The notes beneath the pieces were generated by a model. That model was not told where the DNA came from and searched no databases. It saw only the letters and a program-made list of their open reading frames with translations. A DNA stretch of 64,000 nt from Anaspis maculata. Taxonomy: Eukaryota > Arthropoda > Insecta > Coleoptera > Scraptiidae. Position 1 is the stretch's first letter. Each line of letters starts with the position of its first letter. This document shows, one piece after another, positions 55,246-64,000 of the stretch. The DNA lies in NCBI GenBank assembly GCA_949128115.1, contig OX421962.1:9766262-9830261 (forward strand), in the 5' to 3' direction. The position numbers were made by a program, and so were the translations under genes.

Positions 55246-56379
55246 TAACGTACTGCACGGTCAAACGCATACTGACAAAAAGAATCCAAGGTGTGTCACT
55301 ACAACCAAAAAGTGGCCGTGTATCCCTGAGCCCAGTCGAGAAAAAAAGCTGCCAGGCGCCCGTTCTTAATCAAAAAAGTAGGTATAGTACAGTCTGTTGT
55401 GCCATCGCCATCCTACCAGATTTCGTGCTTCTGTCTTCACTAAAAGGCTCAGTTGAAGTAGAACAGCGTAACTCGGCTTTAGAAGCAGATCTTCCTTGAT
55501 ATCTCTCAAGGCCATAGAGTTTGCTTTACTGCTTTACTATTAGTAGCCGAGGCACACACGTTAAATGGAAAGAAAACGGCATTTGATGTTACAAGCAAGC
55601 CACTTCGCACAGTTGTTACTAAGACACTAACAAACATTTTTTTCCGCAGCACATAAAAATCGGTCCCTTAGGAAAGCGGGGGGGGGGAGGAACCCCCTTG
55701 GAAAGAGTAACTTTTTCAAATATTGACCGATTTTCACAATTTTGGTGTCGATTCCACACAATTTGATATCACCAAGAAAAATAGAGACAATGCTAATGCT
55801 GTAAGTTACAAGGTATGGTTATTTTTAGGCGCCATTTTCAAAATATGGCCGCCAATTTCGCAAAATTCTATCTGATTTGAAAATAACCTTGTCACATGTC
55901 CAAACCGACTAATTCAAGGATGCTCTTCACGTTTCCTTTGTCTGAAATAATATTCGGTGCATTATTATAACTATGATTATCCGGTAAACGTGGAATGGGG
56001 GTGCAGGGGGCACCCCTCAGCAGCGGGTGTGATTGTGCACTCATCTGAACTTTGCCCTAAGTTTGATTTTTCAGTGTTCATTTTATTTTAATTTTCATTT
56101 CTTATACTTTATTCTGAAAAATCAATGAAGACAGTTTATTATTATTATTATTATAAATGAGTTCCATAAATCTTACGTCTTATTTCAAATTCAACGCCAC
56201 AACCCGAATGTGGATTTGAATATGGCGGCAGTTATTCATGACTGCAGCTTGCAGCGCTGTTGTTCCAAATGTAGTGACATATTGAGGTAAGGAAACAGAT
56301 GTATAAAGCCAACACTGCCTTCAATTACCCTCAGTTGATCTGTAAGTTGGTTTTCCCCACAGTGAATCGCAAGAATGAT

Positions 56380-57345
56380 ATTTGAATTATTCAGATTTCT
56401 TTCAGGAACGTCTCTTTCTGGTTTACCTCAAATCATAGGTTCAGTGACAACCGTAGATAAATTCGTCAGATCTTCGGATTATCTCAAAACACCAACCTCA
56501 ATGATGTCACTTGCGATCAGATGGAAGAAGCTGATAGCAGGATATTTCTTCATGTCATGGACATGGTAATTCTCGATACTGAAAACGTCCCCATTCCAAG
56601 TTCCGATACAGACGTCGTAGTTCTAGTGATCTCCTAAAACTTCGACATAAAAAGCGTCGGCCTCAGGCAATTACGGATTCTCTATGGTACCTCCAAGCAT
56701 TACAGACACCTAGCAATCCATTCAATTGCAGAAGCTCTTGGAGAGTCCAGATCCGTAGCTCAGCGTGGTTTCCACGCCTACATAGATTGTGATAGCGTTT
56801 CGTTTTTTAGTTGATAGAAAGACAAAAAGACAGGTGGAGTGCTTGGAAAGATATTTACACCGATGCATTCACACCTTTAGCTCGTCCTCCTGCACATCCT
56901 CTTACTGAGGATACACTGAAGACCTCGGAAGAAAACACAGTCCGCATGTATGGAGTGTGTGATCCTGAGTGTATCACTGTAGATCAAGTTCGCAAAAACC
57001 TATTTGCCACAGAGAATCGACCTTTGGCCCTGTGGTCCTCCGACATCTGGTGCCCTAGTACAGCATCCTCGACGAGCCGCTTACCAAGCTGGTCAGTTGT
57101 GGGGACAAGTCACTTCCACTAACTAGTGTGACACAACCCCAGAAGGATTGGGTTGGACACTCCAAAATGATAAGTGGGAACCAGTATGGTCTCAGTTATA
57201 GGAAGTGTGGAGTGCTTGTCATGCCTTGGACCGATGTGGCTGCAAGACTGGTTGCCAAACTATGCAATGTAAATGCAAAAGAAATCGGCTACCCCGCACT
57301 CTTAGTTGCAAGAGCTGTAAAGGAGGCTGCACCAACAAAAACTAT
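56380..57345 (+). pseudogene. Decayed gene: EEAD/DTDVVVL/DCD acidic block plus CXC cysteine motif
   Basis: I recognise pieces of a multi-copy animal protein family without an established function. In order: MEEADSRIFLHVMDM (EEAD at 56524-56535), SSDTDVVVLVIS (56605-56625), RHLAIHSIAEALGESRSV, FHAYIDCDSVSFF (56785-56793 for DCD), then KDRWSAWKDIYTDAFTPL, CITVDQVRKNLFATENRPL, AAYQAGQLWGQV, LGWTLQNDKWEPVWSQL and the Cys-rich CGCKTGCQTMQCKCKRNRLP plus CKSCKGGC (57235-57330). The EEAD...DxD...CD pattern resembles the catalytic acidic set of PIN/FEN-like nucleases (inference). The Cys block resembles a CXC (tesmin-type) DNA-binding motif. Three in-frame stops (after LVIS, after TSTN, after SQL) and frame changes near 56806 and 57033 show it is dead. 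Its place between long inverted repeats suggests the element's own gene. Confidence 0.75.
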
Positions 57346-57977
57346 GCCTTTAGTTTTTTTTTTTATAAATCTGGAGGAAAGTATAGGTAGTAGAGGCCCC
57401 AATAATTACTTTTCAGTTCAGGACTTGATCTTACGATTGGTTCATCTGATCCAGGGAACAGTGTGCAACAAATTATTGCGAATAATATGTAACTGAATAT
57501 TTCTTCATTAGTATAAATATTGAAAAAAATTGCCTTCTATGCTTCCTTCATTCAATAACTCCCTTCAGATATCTCGAATGTTATTTTAGATGCAGAAAAC
57601 GTAAAGAGCGCCCCAAAATTAGTCGGTTTAGACACGCGACAAGCTTATTTTCAAATCAGATGAAATTTTGCTAAATAGGCGGCCAAATTTTAAAAATGGC
57701 GCCCGAAAATGAAAAAATAACTGTATCTTGTGACGTACTTCATCTCTATCTTTCTTAGCGATATTAAATTGTGTGGAATCGACACCAGAATTGTGAAAAT
57801 CGGTCAATATTTGAAAAAGTTACTTTTTTCAAGGGGAGCTCCCCCCCCCCGCTCTCCTAAGGGACCGATTTCCATGTGCTGCGGAAAAAAATGTTTGTTA
57901 GAGTCTAAGTAACAACTGTGCAAAGTGGCTTGCTTGTAACATCAAATGCCGTTTTTTTATGTGTACCTCGGCTACTA

Positions 57978-58210
57978 TATCTACCTGTGTGATATGTGCA
58001 CAATGTTGATTGAGATTGTGGCAAGAACGAAATCTGCTGACTCCCCAGGTGCCTATTTTTTTTAGTCCCGAGATCGGAAACAGACGGTTCGACATCAAAA
58101 CTGCATGTATCTTACTTCAAGTGCACCTTGAATGGGGTGCCGCACGTGATGCTCGATAAAAAACTGCCACAGTCTCAATCAACATTGTGCACATATCACA
58201 CAGGTAGATA
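57978..58210. mobile_element. 233-bp hairpin element inside the right inverted repeat
   Basis: TATCTACCTGTGTGATATGT and GCACAATGTTGATTGAG mirror CTCAATCAACATTGTGC and ACATATCACACAGGTAGATA. It is absent from the matching place in the left arm (near 55540, 'actattagtagcc'), so it inserted after the long repeat formed. Confidence 0.85.
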
Positions 58211-58521
58211 GTAATGCAGTAAAGCAAACTCCATGGCCTTGAGAGGGATCAGATATCAAGGAAGATCTGCTTCTAAAGCCGAGTTACGCTGTTCTACTTC
58301 AACTGAGCCTTTTAGTGAAGACAGAAGCACGAAATCTGGTAGGATATGGCACAACAGACTGTACTGTACCCTGTGACTGTACCTACTCTTTTGATTGAGA
58401 ACGGGCGCCTGGCTGGTTTTTTTCTCGACTAGGCTCAGGGATCCACGGCTACTTTTTGGTTGTAAGTAGTGACAAATCTGGCTTCTTTTTGCCAGTATGC
58501 GTTTGACCGTGCAGTACGTTA

Positions 58522-59310
58522 TAATAATGTAATAATCATCTGAATACTAGATTTTATTGTCGGTGTAATACACTCTAGTGAAATAGTCAACAGTAATATC
58601 ACAAGTGCTTGGATTTTCACAATAATTTTGGCCAGACGATCGATCGCGAGTGCTGATTGTAGCGATAAATGCCCGACTCCGTAGGAGGAGGGCATTTATC
58701 CAGGGACAATCAGCCCGAGGGAAACGCCTGGCCAAAATTATCTGGGAAAATCTCGAGCACGAGTGATATTTTAAAGATTATTACATAAAAGAAGTCCGAA
58801 GTGACAGCTGTCAGATTTTGTTGTTTACATGAATTTTATTCCGTTGCTATTGACAGTGGGATTTAGATAAGTGAATATTATCCTTGTAGGTCTAATAATC
58901 AAGGGCGTTGTATGTAATAATCAACAGTAATATCACAAGTGCTTAGATTTTCACGATAATTTTGGTCAGGCGATCGCGAGTGCTGATTGTAGCGATAAAT
59001 GCCCGACTCCGTAGGAGGAGGGCATTTATCCAGGGACAATCAGCCCGAGGGAAACGCCTGGCCAAAATTATCTGGGAAAATCTCGAGCACGAGTGATATT
59101 TTGAAGATTATTACATAAAAGAAGTCCGAAGTGACAGCTGTTAGATTTTGTTGTTTACATGAATTTTATTCCGTTGCTATTGACAGTGGGATTTAGATAA
59201 GTGAATATTATCCTTGTAGGTCTAATAATCAAGGGCGTTGTATGTAATAATCATCTGAATACTAGATTTTATTGTCGGTGTAATACACTCTAGTGAAATA
59301 GTCAATTGAA
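58522..59310. repeat. Tandem duplication of about 330 bp, each copy with a 175-bp hairpin
   Basis: CAACAGTAATATCACAAGTG starts at 58588 and again at 58922, and the two copies are nearly identical to about 59250. Both are bordered outside by the same 60-bp sequence (CTGAATACTAGATTTTATTG), at 58540 and 59258. Each copy contains an inverted structure AATATCACAAGTGCTTG.../...CGAGCACGAGTGATATT with inner pairs GATAAATGCCC/GGGCATTTATC. High identity means a recent duplication. Confidence 0.85.
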
Positions 59311-59682
59311 TATTTTCTCATTATTTAAATAAAAAAGTATTTAGATAACAAAAATATTTAAATATTTACAACTGCAAGTTTGAAAATATTATTCATTATT
59401 TAAATAATATTTTGACCAAGAAATAAAAAGTATTTGTTATTTAAATACTTTCCAAAAGTATTTTGCCCAGCTCTGGGCCTTGATTCTATGACAATATGCT
59501 CATAAAAATTATCTTATTGGTGTAGAATTTTATGCTGAGCAAGGCGCAACAAATAGCTCTAAAATATCTTCAACCGCTTCAAAAATATTTGAAATTGAAA
59601 CCGTTAACCGGCAGACGTGAAGAAAAAATTGAAATATAGTAGTGGGCCTTGATTTTATGACAAATATGCTCATAGATATTAA
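59311..59682. other. A/T-rich spacer
   Basis: Runs of TATTTAAATA; no gene. Confidence 0.5.
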
Positions 59683-59848
59683 AGGTGCGTTCAGTCAGCT
59701 TATTTAGCCGCAAGTTTTAATTTTAGTCGCAAGCGCAGCGACGCCCATTGGCTCTTATGAGCCAGCCTCCTCAGAACAGCCAATAAGCGATGCAGCGCTT
59801 ACGACTAAAATTAAAACTTGCGGCCAAATAAGCTGACTGAACGCACCT
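59683..59848. mobile_element. 166-bp PIF/Harbinger-type hairpin MITE, copy 5
   Basis: Same ends as the other four. Flanks are TAA on the left and CAA on the right, so the duplication has one change. Confidence 0.9.
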
Positions 59849-60089
59849 CAACTGTATTAGATGCAGAATTTCAACTTGGTCAAGGGCCAGCAAGCCGTTA
59901 CCTAGTATCTTCAGCGGTTTCAAAAATATCAAGTATCAATTTGCTATATTTGCAGAAGAAACTAAAATTGAACAAAAGCAAGTAGGCGACGTTTACCTAA
60001 AGGGACCTACGGGTCGCGCTGGACGGTGAGGCGATACTGCCGCCATCTCGCGGAGGCGAATCACATTATTTTGCCTCGACTTTAAACCT

Positions 60090-62658
60090 GATAGTGGGGT
60101 CGGTACGCGACGAAAATCCCTTGGATACTGCACTTTTGAGTAGAGTTATGAAACTTGGCACATAGTTTCTAGGGACCATTAGAAGAAATTTCACCCGATG
60201 TTCCAAAAAAAAATTCCGACGGAATCCGATATATAGGCCCCTTTTTCCAAAATGGCGTCCAAATTTTGAAAATTGGCGATTGGTCGTACAGCGGCGCGCA
60301 AAGTATCAATTCCTAACATTTTGAACATAAAGAGTTGATTCAAGCCACCCCTGACTCGATCTGTCTGATATTTTGGCCATTTGGGACTTTTTTCCAAAAT
60401 GGCAGCCAAACTTCGAAAGTTGAAATTTGGTCCTGTAGTGGCCTGCAAGGTATCAATTCTGGACATTTCGACCATGACAAGTCGATTAAAGCCTACCCCG
60501 ACTCTACCCAACCTGAATTTTGGCCTCAATACTCAATTATAGTGCTGATTTAGAATTTTTTTTTCATCTTGAAAAGGGTTGTGAAAAACCCGAGGGAAAA
60601 CCACTTCTTGGACTTTTTGTGTGTCCAACATGTGAGTAATCCAGAGAGCAGAATCACTACATTTTTCCGAAAGAATGAAATCCGAATCAGAATCAGAATA
60701 AATTTTATTTCCATAAAAATCTCCGCCATTGTAAAACATAGGCTCCCCTCAGTGGCAAAACCTATTTCACGCTAGTATAAAACTGTGACAAACGAGTTGA
60801 TTGAAGCCACCTCTGACTCGATTCGGCTGATATTTGGGCCATTGAGGCCTTCTTTCCAAAATGGCGGCCAAACCGAAATCGGCAGGTGGTCGTATAGGGG
60901 CACACAAGGTATCTATTCCTGGACATTCCGACCATTGCGAGTCAATTAATACCCTTCCCGACTCGACTTGACTCAAATTTTGATCTCAATCCCCATTTAT
61001 AGTCCTGTCCTATTGTCAGTTAAGATCTCGTGGCATCAAAACCGCAAGAAATTTCGAAGTGCAAGTTGTTTGAATATGTACGGAAACGGATCGAGATAAG
61101 CGGTTTTTGCCGATTTATACGTCGATACGAGTTGTACTTGAAAAGATTTGAGCAGAAGACAATCACAATGTACCTCTTATTGAATACCAACACCAACACA
61201 CTCTTATCTAGTGTGTCCAAGGCACAAAGATCTCTCCTATGGGTCTTCGTTTGTCCCATGTGACACATTTTTGGCAAATAATGTAGGTACAGTGTTAGAT
61301 GTTTTGCACTTATAGCCGTAAAGTCCCTCATTATTGAAATTAAAACCTGTTCCTGAATTGCAATCAGATTTTCCAGTATCTATGGTAGAACGAATATTAT
61401 ATCTTCGAGAAAAGCATTACAGCTTTAGCGCCTTATGTACATAGTTCTTTCCCAACCTTGGTGTGGCAGGGTGGTAAGTGACAAAACGAGTATAATGCAA
61501 CATGTAGCAATTGGATCACCTACAGAAAATTAGAATTGAAAAGGGATTCAAGATAGGTGAGAGCTCTGTTCCTCACCAATGTAATAGATAAAGAAAACAG
61601 TGAAGAAGAATGTAGGTGAGCGTCTCGCACAATCGCTCAAACGCAAACGTGCAAATTTTCAAATAAGTTGCATCCCATATCGGCGCACAGTCGACTCAGA
61701 TGCTCTACATCAGTGGGACGCTCTCTCATGCAGAAAATCAAACCTTGCAAGAATTTATTCCTAATCAACATGCAACATTTCTTCTACACTGATGCAAAGT
61801 AACCGGAGTCTGAGGTCTGAGAGGCAGAGAGAAGTCTAACCTCCAAACACCACTGAGAAACAGCAAATACACGCGATAGAGCGCAGATCTCTCAATCACT
61901 GTTATTTCTGGTAATGTAATATGTAACCTGACTTATCTTTTAGCACAAATACAAATTCTGAAACAACTTGCAGTTGATATGTATGTACTTTCGACATTTT
62001 TTATGGTTTTTACAGTTTAATACATGCGTGAAATAGGTTTTGCCAGTAGGGTGGGGAGCCTTTTATTTCTTCGGAAAATGTAGTGATTCTGCTCTCCGGA
62101 TTACTTGCATGTTGGACACACATAAAGTCCAAGAAGTGGTTTTCCCTCGGGTTTTTCACAACCCTTCTCATGATTAAAAAAAAAATCTAAATCAGCACTA
62201 TAATAATTGAGTATTGAGCTCGGTATTGAGGCCAAAATTTAGGTTGGGTAGAGTCGGGGTAGGCTTTAATCAACTTGTCATGGTCGAAATGTCCAGAATT
62301 GATACCTTGCAGGCCAACTACAGGACCAAATTTCAACTTTCGAAGTTTGGCTGCCATTTTGGAAAAAAGTCCCAAATGGCCAAAATATCAAACGGATCAA
62401 GTCAGGGGTGGCTTAAATCAACTCTTTATGTTCAAAATGTTGGGAATTGATACTTTGCGCGCCACTGTACGACCAATCGCCAATTTTCAAAATTTGGACG
62501 CCATTTTGGAAAAAGGGGCCTATATATCGGATTCCGTCGGAAATTTTTTTTGGAACATCGGGTGAAATTTCTTCTTATGGTCCCTAGAAACTATGTGCCA
62601 AGTTTCATAGCTCTACTCAAAAGTGCAGTATCCAAAAGCGTACCGACCCCACTATGAT
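60090..62658. mobile_element. Foldback element of about 2.6 kb with arms of about 650 bp
   Basis: TAGTGGGGTCGGTACGC at the left mirrors GCGTACCGACCCCACTA at the right. The arms also share GAATCCGATATATAGGCCCC, GAAAAACCCGAGGGAAAACC and AGAATCACTACATTTT in inverse order. They contain tandem blocks of about 130 bp (TTCCAAAATGGC.GCCAAA, AAAGCCACCCCTGACTCGAT); a third block lies at 60790-60985. The left arm has an extra A/T-rich insert at about 60677-60740. The middle (61020-62028) has no gene. Confidence 0.8.
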
Positions 62659-62665
62659 TGACAAG

Positions 62666-62790
62666 GGCTCGATACCAAATTGCAGGCGCAAAAGTTAGGA
62701 CGGCGTAACTTGCCAAATAGAGCGGTCTGATTGGCGATTTCTATAGTAACCGCACTTACGGCGGTCTCAGCCCCAACTTGGTATCGAGCC
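62666..62790. mobile_element. 125-bp hairpin with GGCTCGATACCAA ends
   Basis: GGCTCGATACCAAATTG mirrors CAACTTGGTATCGAGCC. No duplication is obvious at the edges. It sits 8 bp outside the foldback. Confidence 0.7.
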
Positions 62791-62899
62791 GTAAGATACT
62801 AAGAAAACAATTGCAGCAGCTGGTGAAAAGTTCAATATTTTGGGGACGGTTGAAAATATTGTGTAACGATTGGCTGGACCTTGATTAGCGGGTGAAATC

Positions 62900-63345
62900 C
62901 TGCTATCTGCTGATGCTTCGATTTTGCAGGAGTTGCTAAGCAAATTTTCCTTAGCAAATTGAAACTGGAGCCTGAGCACATACTCCGATTTTATGCACAT
63001 GACTCATACGGCAAAACCTTGAAAGATATGCAAAAAAAAGTTTAGGAAATATTCGGGAAAACTGCTCTGGGGTATCCAAACTACCCCACGTGGGAACGGG
63101 AAGGTTAATCCCTAATGTACCTACCTACATTTCTTCCAGACCACTTTGCCAATTTGTTGCTGGCGCAAAAGGTTGACTAGAGAGATTTTCATCTGCAGCA
63201 TGATGGTGCGCCGCCCCATTTCTGTCTTCAAATCAGGAAGCATCTCAACCCAAAGAACCTTAATCGTTGGATTGGTCGCGGCGTTCAAAAACTCTGACCG
63301 CTTAGGTCCGCCTGGTTGGTACCCACCTGGTAGTTTTTCATTTCA
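62900..63345 (+). pseudogene. mariner-like transposase fragment
   Basis: LKLEPEHILRFYAHDSYGKT and LKDMQKKV then EIFGKTALGYPNYPTW fit the N-terminal helix-turn-helix region. FHLQHDGAPPHFCLQIRKHL and NPKNLNRWIGRGVQKL fit the catalytic-domain region containing the second Asp (QQDGAPPHF-type motif) of Tc1/mariner-superfamily enzymes. The middle of the protein is deleted, and stop codons follow KKV and QKL, so it is dead. It could be the source of, or a relative to, TA-inserting elements in this window, but no terminal repeats were matched to it. Confidence 0.7.
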
Positions 63346-63444
63346 GTTGAAAATAATTAGTTAGGTATGTCAAGCCTGAGAAGAAACCGCTGTTCATGAT
63401 TAGCTAGGCTTGTCTGGTTTAAGTCTTAGCAGTGATTTATTTTT

Positions 63445-64000
63445 AGCGCACTTTCCCAAAAGATGGGAAAAAGGCGCTTTTAGCTTCACTTTGTCCGTCC
63501 GTCTGTCCGTCTGTCCGTCTGTCCGTCTGTCCGTCTGTCCGTCCGTCCGCCCGTCCGTACTCGGGATCGCGTACTCGCGTCAGGCGTTTGGTTTTTCAAA
63601 ATGCAAATGTCAAAATGTTTTCAAAATCCAAAAAAAGCGGTCTGTCTCTAAGACGTCTTTATTCTCTATTTTCAGCTTATTATTTTATATCTTTCTGAGT
63701 ATGTGTTGTGACCTGTCAGGAAGAAAGGTCTTATTGATTTCTTATTTTCACAATACACACTTGACAAAATATGAAATAGTACCTTAGCTAAAAATAGAGC
63801 ATAAACAATAAGTCTAGAGACGGACAGCTTCTTTCGGAATAACGATGCTACAGCGGTGGCCGTTTTTTTATGCACCCCTCTGTATGTCCAGGATTTCAAG
63901 TTGACTTTTGGTTTTTTGTTACTCTGCCGCCATCTTTGATCCGTCATTTTCAATTTCTCTAAAAGTGATCCCATTGAAATGAAATTCGCAGGCAATGTGA
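63445..64000 (+). mobile_element. AGCGCA element with long (CTGTCCGT)n, cut by the window end
   Basis: AGCGCACTTTCCCAAAAGAT, then TTTTAGCTTCACTTTGTCCG as at 9630. A 65-bp CCGT/CTGT tract (63494-63558) is much longer than in the other copies. The last 110 bp match the start of the array unit at 9735-9845 (CTGCCGCCATCTTTGATCCG). Confidence 0.8.

Larger units (their letters stand above)
55246..58521. mobile_element. 3.3-kb element with about 0.7-kb terminal inverted repeats
   Basis: TAACGTACTGCACGGTCAAA at the left is mirrored by TTTGACCGTGCAGTACGTTA at the right. Arms extend to about 55953 on the left and from about 57580 on the right. Shared blocks include GATTTCGTGCTTCTGTCTTC, CGCAGCACAT.AAAATCGGTCC and a G/C run of 10 or more. 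The right arm is longer because it holds the 57978-58210 hairpin. Between the arms lies a decayed protein gene (56380-57345). No target duplication is clear and no DDE transposase is seen. Confidence 0.85.

Overview
This window looks like repeat-rich nuclear DNA from an arthropod, most likely an insect. Three things point that way. There is a full-length U2 snRNA gene whose sequence is very close to the insect form. There is an Elongator subunit 4 (Elp4) gene with four introns of only 53-63 bp. The transposon mix is insect-like: CAGGGTG-ended palindromes, hAT and PIF/Harbinger MITEs, mariner and THAP-type remnants, and tRNA-derived SINEs. I cannot name the species. All protein and RNA assignments rest on reading motifs by eye; no search was run, and repeat edges are eye estimates unless a target-site duplication (TSD) is given.

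Layout. 0-17.9 kb: tandem 260-bp units, nested palindromes, one C-ending-codon-rich candidate terminal exon (4685-4823), a CAGGGTG palindrome broken by a (CCGT)n element, a SINE, an array of about 268-bp units interrupted by a 1-kb palindrome, and a degenerate minisatellite (15.06-16.09 kb). 17.9-18.8 kb: a short open exon with a C2H2 finger and a Myb/SANT-like segment between 13-bp inverted repeats. 19-33 kb: a dense series of palindromes nested inside each other, including a 5.6-kb composite that encloses a Harbinger-type MITE, a 1.09-kb palindrome and a 2.8-kb inverted-repeat element with two decayed THAP-finger genes. 27.9-29.0 kb is unusually GC/CpG-rich. 33-39.6 kb: hAT-type MITEs with 8-bp TSDs, a third THAP-like fragment, and more palindromes and Harbinger MITEs. 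40-48.4 kb: an 8.4-kb satellite with a unit of about 640 bp and a 1292-bp higher-order period, ending in an (AT)n tract. 49-52 kb: the only clearly functional host genes, U2 snRNA and Elp4. 54-64 kb: a non-LTR reverse transcriptase fragment, a 3.3-kb element with inverted repeats of about 0.7 kb around a pseudogene joining a PIN/FEN-like acidic pattern to a Cys-rich CXC motif, a hairpin-containing tandem duplication, a 2.6-kb foldback and a mariner-like transposase fragment.

The most unusual pattern is architectural. In three separate places a TA-flanked palindromic element sits exactly at the dyad centre of a larger, unrelated palindrome, with equal arms on each side (231/226, 256/256 and 496/487 bp). 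In addition, empty sites can be reconstructed from paralogous repeat copies within the window. They prove a 3-bp TAA/TTA duplication for the 166-bp hairpin MITEs and a TA duplication for a CAGGGTG palindrome.
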